Source of the DNA: Planctomyces sp. SH-PL14
GTDB lineage: Bacteria; Planctomycetota; Planctomycetia; Planctomycetales; Planctomycetaceae
NCBI RefSeq assembly: GCF_001610835.1
Contig: NZ_CP011270.1
Coordinates: 5,598,001 to 5,662,000 of the forward strand
DNA length: 64,000 nucleotides
Reading direction: 5' to 3'
A model generated the notes under the pieces. The model did not search any database, was not told the DNA's origin, and saw only the letters and a program-made list of their open reading frames with translations. Position numbers and translations under genes: made by a program. Positions 27,592 to 36,449 of this stretch are shown piece after piece (the first letter of the stretch is position 1; every line of letters begins with the position of its first letter).

Positions 27592-30453
27592 ATGACGTCG
27601 ACCCGCTTTCAAGAGACGTTCCGGACGCTCAAGGCGCGGATCCTGTCGGTCACCGGACTGGCAGGACTGGGCTGGGGGGCGGTCGTGGGCATTTGCGTCC
27701 TGCTCGTCGCCGTGTGGCTCGACCTCGTGTGGGAACTCACTTCTGCGTCGCGGATCCTGTTCATCGCGCTGGCGGTCGTGGCCGGTGCGGCGCTCGTCGG
27801 AGCCTTTGTCGCGCGGGCGTTCCGGGCGATGCGCGACGCGCTTCTCGTCCGCCGGCTCGACCGCGCCGGCGAGACCGGCGGCGAGATCCTCAGCGGCTAC
27901 GAGCTCCAGGCGGGCGACAGCGGCGGACCGACGGACCTGACGCGAGGGCTCGCGGAGCTCGCGTCGCAGCGGGCGGAGCAGATCGCCGGACAGGTCCCGA
28001 CCGAGACCGTCGTCCCCTGGCGTCCGGTCGGCCGGGCCATCGGGGCGGCGGCGGGGCTCGCCGCGGCGGTCGTGCTGGGAGTGATCGTCGTGCCGCGGCT
28101 CGCGGCGACGGAGTGGCTGCGGTTCGCCGATCCCTATGGCGATCATCCGCCGTACTCGCGGACCGCCTTCCTAGTCGAGCCGGGGAACACGAGCGTCCGC
28201 TACGGCGACGGACTCGATGTCGTCGTGAAGACCGAAGGCCCGCCGGTCGAAGACCTCCAGCTCGTGTGGCGCCGCGCCGCTCCGGAGACCGGCGGGGCCC
28301 CCGAGGAAGAGATCCTCCCGATGTTCGCCGAGGCCGAAGGGCAGTGGCGGGCGTCGCTGGCGTCCGTGACGGTCCCGGGGGACTACTTCGTCCGCGCGGC
28401 GCACAGCCGCAGCTATCGCTATCGGCTCGACCTCATCACGGTGCCGGAGATCACGCAGGTTCGGTTCCGGATCACGCCCCCGGCCTACACCCGCGACCCG
28501 GTCTACGAAGGGGAGCTGCCGCGAAACGGCATCGTCGCCCTCCCGGGGACCGTCGTCGAAGTCACCGCGACCAGCAACCGCCCCCTCGGTTCGGGGACTG
28601 CAACCGTTCCCGGCAAGGAGGGCCCGGCGACGGTCGCGCTCGCTCCCGTGACCGGCGGCGATCCCGCGGAGGCCCAGGCCACGGAAGTCCGCGGGACGTG
28701 GACGATCGACGCCGCGGGTTCATTCACGGTCGACGTCACCGACCGGGCGGGACAGTCGTCGCGGCAGCCGTTCGGCGGGACGATCACGCTTCTCAAGGAC
28801 CTCAGCCCGCTCGTCCGCGTCGCGAGTCCGCCCTCGCAGTCGCTCGCGACCCCCTCGGCCATGCTGCCGGTGACGGTCGCCGGCGAGGACGACTACGGGA
28901 TCACGAAGCTCCAGCTCTACCGCAGCCTCAACGACACGCGGGCCACGCCGGTCTCGTTCGCCACCGGCGATCCCGCGGTCCGGCGGCAGGAGGATCCGGC
29001 GGAACTGCCGCTGGCGGACTACGGGGTCCAGCCGGGGGACGTCATCAAGCTCTTCGCCCGGGCGGAGGACAACGACCCCGCCGGAGCCAAGGGGACCGAG
29101 AGCCCCGTCGCCGTGATCCAGATCGTTTCGCAGGAGGAGCTCGACCGCCTCATGCAGGCCCTCGAAGGGGCGGACTCCCTGATGTCGAAGTATCAGTCCG
29201 CCCAGCGGCGGCTGGAGTCGCTCCAGGAACAGATGGAGACGCTGCAGAAGAAGCTCGAGCAGCAGGCGGCGAAGAACCCGGCGTCCGAGCTGTCGAAGGA
29301 AGACGAGGAGCAGCTCGAGACGCTCCGGAAGCAGGTCGAAGAGGCGGCCAAGGAAGTCCGGAAGTCGGCCGAGGAGGCGCTCCCCTACGACCTCGACAAG
29401 GCATTGAACGGCGAGCTGGAGACGCTCGCCAAGGAGCTCGACGAAGCGGCCCGCGAAACCGAGGCGATGAAGTCCGGCAAGGAGGGAGCGAAGCCGAACG
29501 TTGCCGAGACGCTCCAGAAGCTCAGGAAGACCCGCGAGCGGCTCAAGAAGCAGCAGGAGCAGTACGAGGAGGGGGTGACCGATCCGCTCGAGCAGTTCTC
29601 GCAGATCTACCCGCTGTTCGAGGACCAGGCCCGTTTTGAGGAGCTGGCGGAGCGGCAGCGGGATCTCGCGGAGCGGCTGGCGTCGCTCAAGAACGAGGAG
29701 AAGGCCGAGGACGCGCAGGTTCGGGCCCGGATGCGGGAGCTGGAGGCCGAGCAGCGGCGGGTGCGGGAGGATCTCGACGATCTCCTCCGGGACATCGAGT
29801 CCCACGCCACGCAGCTGCCGACCGACGCCGACCCCAAGATCGCCGAGCTGGCGGAGTCGGCCCGGGAGTTCGTCGAGAAGGTCCGCGGGGCCGGCGCGAA
29901 CGAGGCGATGACGGGGGCCGAGACGGAACTGTCCGAGTTCTCGGGGAGCAAAGGTCACGCCCAGGCCGAGGCGGCGGCGAAGATCCTGGAATCGTTCCTC
30001 TCCAGGTGCAAATCGACTGGCGAGAAGTGCGAGGGGGCGTGCGACAACCTCAAGTTCCGGCCGGGTGCCGGGGCGGCGGGGAACTCGCTGCAGCAGCTGC
30101 TGGAGGCGGCGGGGTTCCGGAGGGGAAACACTCCCGGGATGGGGACGGGCCGCGGCGGGGGCTTCAGCGCCCGGCGGGACTCGCTCTCCAACATGGGGCT
30201 CTTCGGGATGAAGCAGACGAAGGGGAACCCGCAGCAGTCCCGCAGCGGCCAGGGGAAGCAGTCGGCCTCGGCGGGCGGGAGTTACCGCACGGACGACGCC
30301 CGGACCGCCGCCAGCCGGATCGATCCGCACGGGACGCTCAAGTCCTCCGGAGCGAGCGAGGCCGCGATCCCGCTCCGCTACCGCAAGCAGGTCGAACGGT
30401 ATTTCCAGCAGATCGCCGAAGAGGCGGGCAGCAGCCCGGCCAAACGTCCATGA
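27592..30453 (+). CDS. Membrane protein with long coiled coil (DUF4175-like)
   Basis: 953 residues. Two N-terminal membrane helices (GAVVGICVLLVAVWLDLVWE, then ILFIALAVVAGAALVGAFV) and a third near residue 150 (AAAGLAAAVVLGVIVVPRL) are followed by a beta-rich extracytoplasmic region. From about residue 510 to 800 there is an unusually long, highly charged coiled coil (for example ESLQEQMETLQKKLEQQAAK, and LKKQQEQYEEGV). The C-terminus is Gly- and Ser-rich. The architecture resembles DUF4175-type proteins seen with MoxR/vWA clusters. ATG at 27592 has GAGGGG 4 nt upstream. Likely an envelope scaffold of the MoxR system, which is inference from position. Confidence 0.8.
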   Translation: MTSTRFQETFRTLKARILSVTGLAGLGWGAVVGICVLLVAVWLDLVWELTSASRILFIALAVVAGAALVGAFVARAFRAMRDALLVRRLDRAGETGGEILSGYELQAGDSGGPTDLTRGLAELASQRAEQIAGQVPTETVVPWRPVGRAIGAAAGLAAAVVLGVIVVPRLAATEWLRFADPYGDHPPYSRTAFLVEPGNTSVRYGDGLDVVVKTEGPPVEDLQLVWRRAAPETGGAPEEEILPMFAEAEGQWRASLASVTVPGDYFVRAAHSRSYRYRLDLITVPEITQVRFRITPPAYTRDPVYEGELPRNGIVALPGTVVEVTATSNRPLGSGTATVPGKEGPATVALAPVTGGDPAEAQATEVRGTWTIDAAGSFTVDVTDRAGQSSRQPFGGTITLLKDLSPLVRVASPPSQSLATPSAMLPVTVAGEDDYGITKLQLYRSLNDTRATPVSFATGDPAVRRQEDPAELPLADYGVQPGDVIKLFARAEDNDPAGAKGTESPVAVIQIVSQEELDRLMQALEGADSLMSKYQSAQRRLESLQEQMETLQKKLEQQAAKNPASELSKEDEEQLETLRKQVEEAAKEVRKSAEEALPYDLDKALNGELETLAKELDEAARETEAMKSGKEGAKPNVAETLQKLRKTRERLKKQQEQYEEGVTDPLEQFSQIYPLFEDQARFEELAERQRDLAERLASLKNEEKAEDAQVRARMRELEAEQRRVREDLDDLLRDIESHATQLPTDADPKIAELAESAREFVEKVRGAGANEAMTGAETELSEFSGSKGHAQAEAAAKILESFLSRCKSTGEKCEGACDNLKFRPGAGAAGNSLQQLLEAAGFRRGNTPGMGTGRGGGFSARRDSLSNMGLFGMKQTKGNPQQSRSGQGKQSASAGGSYRTDDARTAASRIDPHGTLKSSGASEAAIPLRYRKQVERYFQQIAEEAGSSPAKRP

Positions 30454-30469
30454 CATGATCCACACCAGC

Positions 30470-30518
30470 CCGAAGCGCCAGCGAGGGAAGCCCCCCTCGT
30501 CCCTCGCCGGCGCTTCGG
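30470..30518. repeat. Long hairpin repeat
   Basis: CCGAAGCGCCAGCGAGGG at 30470-30487 pairs with CCCTCGCCGGCGCTTCGG at 30501-30518 (18-bp stem, one mismatch, 13-nt loop). It lies 17 bp after the coiled-coil gene and could act as a terminator, although no T-tract follows. Confidence 0.85.
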
Positions 30519-30582
30519 CCTAGTGTGAGGCGCCCCACCGATCCTGAATCCTAGATCCTAATTCCTAAATCCTGACTCCTCC

Positions 30583-30608
30583 TCCTCCTCCTCCCTCCCC
30601 CCCCCCTC
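30583..30608. repeat. TCC microsatellite and poly-C tract
   Basis: A run of TCC triplets leads into ten consecutive C residues (about 30598-30607), ending 11 bp before the DUF4159 ATG at 30619. Length changes here would alter the leader of that gene. Confidence 0.7.
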
Positions 30609-30618
30609 CGAGGCTTCC

Positions 30619-31356
30619 ATGAAACCGAAAACGAGCCTGATGCTGGTTGCCCTCGCGTCGGCGGGGATGCTGCTTCCCCTGGCTTATGCCGAGACGAAGG
30701 GACTGCTCGCCAAGGCGACCCAGACGGCGCCGATGTCAATGGTGCCGGAGCCCGCGCAGTCCGGCGGAGAGACGGAGAGCATCGTGCAGGTGGCGAACCT
30801 CGTGTACGCCCACACGAAGAGCAGCAAGTGCTTTTCGGACCACTTCCTCTCGAAGGCCGAGAGCGATTCGGCGATCTCGACGAGCCGGCGGTTTCATGCG
30901 GTGAAGCTGGCGTCGGATGAGCTGTATTCGTTTCCGCTCGTGATCATGACGGGCGAAGGGGCGTTCGAGCTGCCGACGCAGGAGCGGGAGAACCTGCGGC
31001 GGTTTGTGGAGCGGGGCGGGATGGTGCTGGCTTCGGCGGGGTGTTCTTCGGCGGACTGGGACCGGTCTTTCAGGAAGGAGATGGCGGTCATCTTTCCCGA
31101 TGCGAAGCTGGCGGCGCTGGGGATGGATCATGCGGTGTTTCATACCGCGTATGACATCGCGCAGCTGCAGGCGAAGCATGGGGAGCCCAAGCCCCTGGAG
31201 GGGGTGTCGCTCAACGGGCGGCTGGGGGTGATTTATTCGCAGGACGGGCTCAATGACACGCAGCACAGCCAGGGGTGTTGCTGTTGCGGGGGGAATGAGA
31301 TTACGAACTGCATTGATGTGAACGTGAATATTCTGGCGTACGCGCTGACTTATTAG
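30619..31356 (+). CDS. DUF4159 domain protein with Cys-rich tail
   Basis: A 245-residue exported protein: signal MKPKTSLMLVALASAGMLLP with cleavage near AYA-ET. The rest matches the DUF4159 pattern (VANLVYAHTKSSKCFSDHFL, FPLVIMTGEGAFELPTQERE, LRRFVERGGMVLASAGCSSA), a flavodoxin-like fold of unknown function usually found with MoxR/vWA genes, as here. A Cys cluster near the C-terminus (QGCCCCGGNEI) is notable and could bind metal. A hairpin repeat at 30470-30518 and a slippage-prone C tract precede the gene. Confidence 0.88.
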   Translation: MKPKTSLMLVALASAGMLLPLAYAETKGLLAKATQTAPMSMVPEPAQSGGETESIVQVANLVYAHTKSSKCFSDHFLSKAESDSAISTSRRFHAVKLASDELYSFPLVIMTGEGAFELPTQERENLRRFVERGGMVLASAGCSSADWDRSFRKEMAVIFPDAKLAALGMDHAVFHTAYDIAQLQAKHGEPKPLEGVSLNGRLGVIYSQDGLNDTQHSQGCCCCGGNEITNCIDVNVNILAYALTY

Positions 31357-31431
31357 AGGGCGGGAGGGCAGCCCCGCTGGCCGCCGGAGGCGCTTCTGTG
31401 AGGAACGGTCCGAACCACCAAGGACGTTGAA

Positions 31432-32847
31432 GTGGCATTGAGCATCGGAAGCGTGAGCCACCGACGCGGCTCGGCAGGAGCCTCGCCCTCCCGGGGGGCT
31501 TTTGCGCTGTTGTGCTTCCTCGTTGCCGGCTGCGGTTCGTCGTGTCAGCAGGGGAGCGGTCCTCAGAAGTCTGAGACCGCGGCGCGGCCGATGACCATTC
31601 TGGTGAGCTGCGACACGGCGGGGTGGATTGTGCCGTGCGGGTGTTCGACGAAGCAGGCGGGGGGACTGCTCAGGCGGGCGAGTTATGCCGAGGGGCTACG
31701 GACCGATCGGGAAGTGGTGCTGCTCGATGCGGGCGGGGCGCCGGGGGGGAAGTCGCCTTATGACCGGACGAAGTTCGAGGCGGTGCTGCGGGGGGAAGTG
31801 CTGATGGGGGTGGCGGCGCACAACATCGGCGCGGCGGAGGCGGAGCTGGGGTGGGATGCGCTCCAGAAGCTTGCGGCGGGGACGCGGGCACCGTTTGTCG
31901 CCAGCAATGTCGCGGGCCCGGCGCCGGGGCGGGGGAAGGGGGCGGAGATTCCGCGGACGCGGGTCGTCGCCCTGGGAGGACTGCGGCTGGGAGTGCTGGG
32001 GGTTCTCTCGCCGTCGCTCGCGCCGTCCGACTGGACGCTCACCGAGCCGCGGGAGGCGATCCTGCAGCAGCTTCCGGCGCTCAAGGCGGAGAAGGTCGAT
32101 CAGATCGTGGTCCTCGCGTATCTGCCGGAGGAGGAGCTGGCGGCGCTTGCGGGGCAGGTGCCCGAGGTCGATCTCGTGATCGGCGGGCCGACGCAGCAGA
32201 GCATCGCGCCGAAAAAAACGGGGCCGACCGTCTGGGGCTCGACGACGAACAAGGGAAAATTCCTCGTGCGGCTCGATCGCGAGACGGCGGCCGCGGGATG
32301 GGAGGGGCGGATCGTCGAGCTCGATGAGTCGATCCCCGATGAGAAGCAGCAGACCGCGAACCTGCAGACCTTCCGCGACGAGCTGCTGCGGGTCGACTTC
32401 ACCGCCGACCAGACGAGCTTCGTCCCGCCGCTGGGGGGGAATCTGCCGAAAGACTTTCGCGTGGTCGGGACGGAGCAGTGCCGCGCGTGCCATGAGGCGG
32501 ACTGCCGGGTGTGGGAGGAGTCGGGGCACGCCCGGGGGTGGGAGACGCTCGTCGGGAAGGGGGCCCAGATGGACCCGTACTGCCAGCAGTGCCACACGAC
32601 GGGTTACGGGCTGCCGGGCGGGTTTGCTTCGCTCAAGTCGCCCGCGGCGCTGACGAACATTGGCTGCGAGAGCTGCCACGGTCCGGGACAGGCGCATGCC
32701 AGCCGGCCGGCGACGCGGACGCTGTACCGGGCTCAGGACCGGTGCACGGCGTGCCACGACCACGACAACAGTCCTGAGTTCCAGTTCGAAGCCTACTGGG
32801 CCCGGATCGAACATGGCCGGTCCGCCGCGACCGGCGAGGGGAAGTGA
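31432..32847 (+). CDS. Multihaem cytochrome lipoprotein with metallophosphatase-like domain
   Basis: 471 residues from a GTG start. The lipobox LVAGC (Cys 34) indicates an anchored lipoprotein. The N-terminal half resembles UshA/5'-nucleotidase-type metallophosphatases (MTILVSCDTAGWIVPCGCST, then GGLRLGVLGVLSPSLA). The C-terminal 130 residues carry four CXXCH haem motifs at about residues 350 (CRACH), 384 (CQQCH), 412 (CESCH) and 438 (CTACH), in the style of cytochrome c554-family proteins. The segment RRGSAGASPS just before the signal hydrophobic core is encoded by a copy of the 29-bp dispersed repeat, so the true start could be later. It overlaps no neighbour but is followed 1 nt later by the thioredoxin-HEAT gene. 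Confidence 0.85.
   Translation: MALSIGSVSHRRGSAGASPSRGAFALLCFLVAGCGSSCQQGSGPQKSETAARPMTILVSCDTAGWIVPCGCSTKQAGGLLRRASYAEGLRTDREVVLLDAGGAPGGKSPYDRTKFEAVLRGEVLMGVAAHNIGAAEAELGWDALQKLAAGTRAPFVASNVAGPAPGRGKGAEIPRTRVVALGGLRLGVLGVLSPSLAPSDWTLTEPREAILQQLPALKAEKVDQIVVLAYLPEEELAALAGQVPEVDLVIGGPTQQSIAPKKTGPTVWGSTTNKGKFLVRLDRETAAAGWEGRIVELDESIPDEKQQTANLQTFRDELLRVDFTADQTSFVPPLGGNLPKDFRVVGTEQCRACHEADCRVWEESGHARGWETLVGKGAQMDPYCQQCHTTGYGLPGGFASLKSPAALTNIGCESCHGPGQAHASRPATRTLYRAQDRCTACHDHDNSPEFQFEAYWARIEHGRSAATGEGK
31465..31493 (+). repeat. 29-bp dispersed repeat copy inside a coding region
   Basis: Near-identical to 14928-14956 (core GGCTCGGCAGGAGCC). It lies in frame within the N-terminal leader of the multihaem cytochrome gene and encodes RRGSAGASPS. 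Confidence 0.85.
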
Positions 32848-32848
32848 C

Positions 32849-35800
32849 ATGCCTTTGAGACATACTCCGCCGCCGCCGTCACTCGTTCTTGCCGCCGCGC
32901 TCGGTCTCGCCGCGGCCGGCCTGGGACCGGTGCGGCCCGTGATCGCCGATGACGCGGACGCTGCGCCGCTGGTCCCGCCGCCGCCCCCCGTCGCGGCGGT
33001 GGAGTCGGGCCAGGAGGGCGAAGCGGCCGCCGAGATGAAGCGGGCGCCGCGGTCGTGGCATGCGCGGCTGGCGGAGGGGATCGAGGAATCGCGGAAGGTG
33101 CAGAAGCCGATCCTCGTCCGCGTCGGGGCCGAGTGGTGCGGGTGGTGCAAACGGCTCGACCGGGAGATCGTCGACCCCGCGGTGCAGGCGGAGCTCGCCA
33201 AGTGGGTCCTGGTTGAGATCGACGTCGACGAAGCCCCCGAGGATGCCGAGCGGCTCGCCATCGGCCCGATCCCGGCGCTGCGGGTCCTTGACGCCTCAGG
33301 ACGGACAGTCCGGTCGACCGAAGGCTTCCTCCCGGCCGAGGAACTGGTGAAATGGCTGCAGGGGAAGGAGTCAGGCGACGCCGCGATGAGTGACGCGGTC
33401 GCCGAGATCCCCCCGCTCAGCGCGGAGACGCTGCCGGAGCTCGTGCGGCTGCTCGGGCACCGGGACGTCCGGGTGCGGGAGGCGGTCTCGCGGTCGCTCG
33501 CGGCCGATCCCCAGGAGGCAGGCGGGGCGGTCGTCGCCGGGTTCATCAAGGGGACGCTCGTGACCCGGCTGACGGCGCTCGAGATCCTCTCGGGCTGGAA
33601 AGCCCCCGTCGCCGACCTCGACCCCTGGCAGCCGCGGACCGTCACCTCCGAGCGGCTGGAGGCCCTCGAAGAGTGGGCCGAGTCGCTCCCGGCTTCCCCC
33701 GCTCCCAATGCCGATGGCGCTCCGGATGCCGGCGAAGGCGCACCCAAGGCCGCGATGCTGACACCGGCCGACCTCGACGAGGCCCGCCGCGAGATCGCGA
33801 AGCTCGAAGCGGCTGACCCGATCGAGCTGGAAGCGATCGGCGCGCGGCTGGCCCATCGCGGCCCGCTCCTGCTGCCGGAAGTCCAGGCGCAGCGGGAGCG
33901 GGCGGCGTCGCAGACGCTGCGGGAGCGGCTGGACTGGCTGCGGTACCGGCTCGTCTCGTCGGACACGCTCGCCCTCAAGTGGCCGGCGGGGCTGTTTGGC
34001 CTCGCCTCCGCGGACGCATCGCGCCGGCACGCCGCCGCCGCGGAGCTCAAGGAGATCGTGACCCCCGGTGACGAAGCCCTCCTGATTGAACTGCTGCGTC
34101 ATCCCGACCCGCTCGTCCGCGAACTGAGCCTCAAGGCTCTGGGCGGCATCGAGGGGACCCGGTCCCGCCAGGAGCTGGCGAAACTGCTCTCGGACCCGGA
34201 CGCCAACGTCCGCGCCACGGTCCTCAAGGAGATGGCGGCCCGTCCCGACCCCGCCCTCGTGCCGGAGGTCCTGGCCTATCTGGAGCGGGAGCAGGACGCG
34301 GACCTCATTGTCTCCGCGGTCCGGATGCTTCAGGAGGCCGAGACCTCCGAGGCCCGCGAAGGGCTCATGAAGCTGCTGAAGCACGCCAGCTGGCAGGTCC
34401 GGGCGGAAGTGGTGGAGGGGCTCGCCAAGACGTTCCCGCATTCCTACGAGCGGAGCAATCTGGACCCGGCTGAACAGAAGCAGGTCGTCAAAGTCTACAC
34501 CGCGGTCCTGGAGCGGCTGGAGGACGAGGACGGCTTCGTCGTGAGCCGCGCGGTGCTGGCGCTAAAGGAATGCGACATGGCGGCCGCCGCGGCTCCGCTC
34601 GCCCGGACTGCCGAGCGTCGTCCCGAACTCGCGACTGCCGTTGCCGAGGCGCTCTCCGGCGGGGACACCATCGGCGCCAAGGCAGAGGACATCCTTCGCG
34701 GCTGGCTCAAGCACGCGCATGAAAACCTGCGGGCGGCGGCGATCACGGGCCTCCAGGCCCGCTCGACTCTCGACGGCGAGGGGGAGCTTGTCCCGGCCCT
34801 GTCGGACGCTCACGAGTCGGTCCGCCTCGCGGCGACCCGGGCGCTGCTGGAGCAACTCGGCCACCTGCGGACCAGCGCCGATGCGGATGTGAACGGGGGG
34901 GAAGCCTTCGGGATGGAGGTTTCGCCGTCCTCCTCCGGTGGGCTCGGCGGACTGCTGAATCTCGTGTTCGGGACGAAGATCGAAGCCACCGTCCCCGATC
35001 CTCCGTTGCCCCCGCCTCCCGCCGCTCCGGATGCTCCGTCCGCCCCCGCTGCCCCGGTTCCCGCTCCCGATGTGGACGTCCAGTCGGGGACGATCGTTGT
35101 CCCGGGCGCGGCCGAAGGGGGACTCGATCCGTCGGCGGTGGAAGCGTGGCTGACGGCTGTCCGAAGCGGTGAGGGGCGTCCGGAGTGGATGAGCCAGGCG
35201 CTCGCGCCGCTTCGTGCTCAACTCGCTTCGATGTCGACCGCCGAGCGGGTCTCCGCGGGGGTCGCGCTCACGGCCCTCGGCGACGACGGGGCGCTCGAGC
35301 CGCTCCTCGCGATCGCCCGTCAGGACGGAAGCCAGGTCATTCCAGTGGGGGACGTGCTGGGCTGGCTTCCGCGGCCCGCGCGGCTGACGACGTTCCGGAC
35401 GCTCCGCGGGCTGGTGCACGGCCGCGATGAGCTGCTGCACCTGTGCTACCTGCTGGGAGAACTGCAGGACCCGGGGTTGTCCGAGCTCCTGTGGGAAGTG
35501 CTGCGGGAACCGGAGACCGACGGTGCGGTGGCGGAGGTCGCCCTGGAGCGGCTGCTGCATCTGAACGGCTCCGCGTTCTACGACTACAGCGGGCCGTCCG
35601 CGTCACGAAAGTCCTCGTCCCTCGGACTCGAGGCACTTCGGCCGCATGTCGAGAGCCGGCATGAGTGGGAGTGCCGCACGGCGCTCGCCGCCCTGATCCG
35701 GACCGAGCCCGCGCAGGCCCTGGGAGCCGCTCTCGGCGTCGCGGGGGATGCGACGCGGTCCGAGGCCCTGCGGGCCGATGCGTTTGCGATCGGGCTCTAC

Positions 35801-36385
35801 GCGCTCGATCCGCGGGACGCCCGCGAGGCGGCGGTGGCGGCGCTCGTCTCCGGAGACCGGATCCGTTCCGGCCCGGCGCTCATTCTCCTGGCGTTCGATC
35901 ACGCGGCGCTGCCGCAGTCGGCGATCCAGGATTTTCCCCTGCCGATGAACTCACGCTGGAACTCCGGGATGGCCGCGCAGGAACGAGTCGGTGTCCGTCC
36001 GCCGCTGCCGGCGGAGCTGACACCCGATCATGTCCGTCCGCTCCTCGATTCCGACAACGAGACCGTCTCGCTCCTGGCCCGCTATGTCCTGGCAGTGCTG
36101 GGTGAGCCGGTCGACGTGGGGCCGCTCATCGCCCGGTGGCGGAAGGAAGGGAGTCCGCGGTACGGCAGTCTGCGATGGGACCGTCCGGTGTTCGAGGCGC
36201 TGGCGGAGCGGAACCGGGCGGCCGACGTGCCGGTGCTGGAGGAGATCTACGAGTTCCTCCGCAAGGAGTACGACACCGACGCGGTCCGGGAGTTTTACTG
36301 GACGATTCGAACGATGACCGGGCCGGAGGTGCTGGCGCTGCGGAAGCGGATCCGGGCCGAGGTGGGGATGGAGGCTCTTCAGTAG
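32849..36385 (+). CDS. Secreted thioredoxin-like protein with HEAT repeats
   Basis: 1178 residues. A signal peptide (PPPPSLVLAAALGLAAAGLG) leads to a thioredoxin-fold domain (about 58-165) with redox motif EWCGWCKRLD (Cys 97 and 100). Long stretches of HEAT-like alpha repeats follow (for example LVRLLGHRDVRVREAVSRSL near 195 and LLIELLRHPDPLVRELSLKA near 410). A Pro-rich linker sits at about 715-745. The combination suggests a periplasmic thiol-disulfide or cytochrome-maturation factor with a protein-binding scaffold. It starts 1 nt after the multihaem cytochrome stop, and the two are probably co-translated, which fits a role in folding that cytochrome. That link is inference. Confidence 0.85.
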   Translation: MPLRHTPPPPSLVLAAALGLAAAGLGPVRPVIADDADAAPLVPPPPPVAAVESGQEGEAAAEMKRAPRSWHARLAEGIEESRKVQKPILVRVGAEWCGWCKRLDREIVDPAVQAELAKWVLVEIDVDEAPEDAERLAIGPIPALRVLDASGRTVRSTEGFLPAEELVKWLQGKESGDAAMSDAVAEIPPLSAETLPELVRLLGHRDVRVREAVSRSLAADPQEAGGAVVAGFIKGTLVTRLTALEILSGWKAPVADLDPWQPRTVTSERLEALEEWAESLPASPAPNADGAPDAGEGAPKAAMLTPADLDEARREIAKLEAADPIELEAIGARLAHRGPLLLPEVQAQRERAASQTLRERLDWLRYRLVSSDTLALKWPAGLFGLASADASRRHAAAAELKEIVTPGDEALLIELLRHPDPLVRELSLKALGGIEGTRSRQELAKLLSDPDANVRATVLKEMAARPDPALVPEVLAYLEREQDADLIVSAVRMLQEAETSEAREGLMKLLKHASWQVRAEVVEGLAKTFPHSYERSNLDPAEQKQVVKVYTAVLERLEDEDGFVVSRAVLALKECDMAAAAAPLARTAERRPELATAVAEALSGGDTIGAKAEDILRGWLKHAHENLRAAAITGLQARSTLDGEGELVPALSDAHESVRLAATRALLEQLGHLRTSADADVNGGEAFGMEVSPSSSGGLGGLLNLVFGTKIEATVPDPPLPPPPAAPDAPSAPAAPVPAPDVDVQSGTIVVPGAAEGGLDPSAVEAWLTAVRSGEGRPEWMSQALAPLRAQLASMSTAERVSAGVALTALGDDGALEPLLAIARQDGSQVIPVGDVLGWLPRPARLTTFRTLRGLVHGRDELLHLCYLLGELQDPGLSELLWEVLREPETDGAVAEVALERLLHLNGSAFYDYSGPSASRKSSSLGLEALRPHVESRHEWECRTALAALIRTEPAQALGAALGVAGDATRSEALRADAFAIGLYALDPRDAREAAVAALVSGDRIRSGPALILLAFDHAALPQSAIQDFPLPMNSRWNSGMAAQERVGVRPPLPAELTPDHVRPLLDSDNETVSLLARYVLAVLGEPVDVGPLIARWRKEGSPRYGSLRWDRPVFEALAERNRAADVPVLEEIYEFLRKEYDTDAVREFYWTIRTMTGPEVLALRKRIRAEVGMEALQ

Positions 36386-36449
36386 TGCGACGGAGTCGCC
36401 ATGCATCCCCTGGCGAAACTCGCACGCAGACACCTGGGATTTCACTGCC

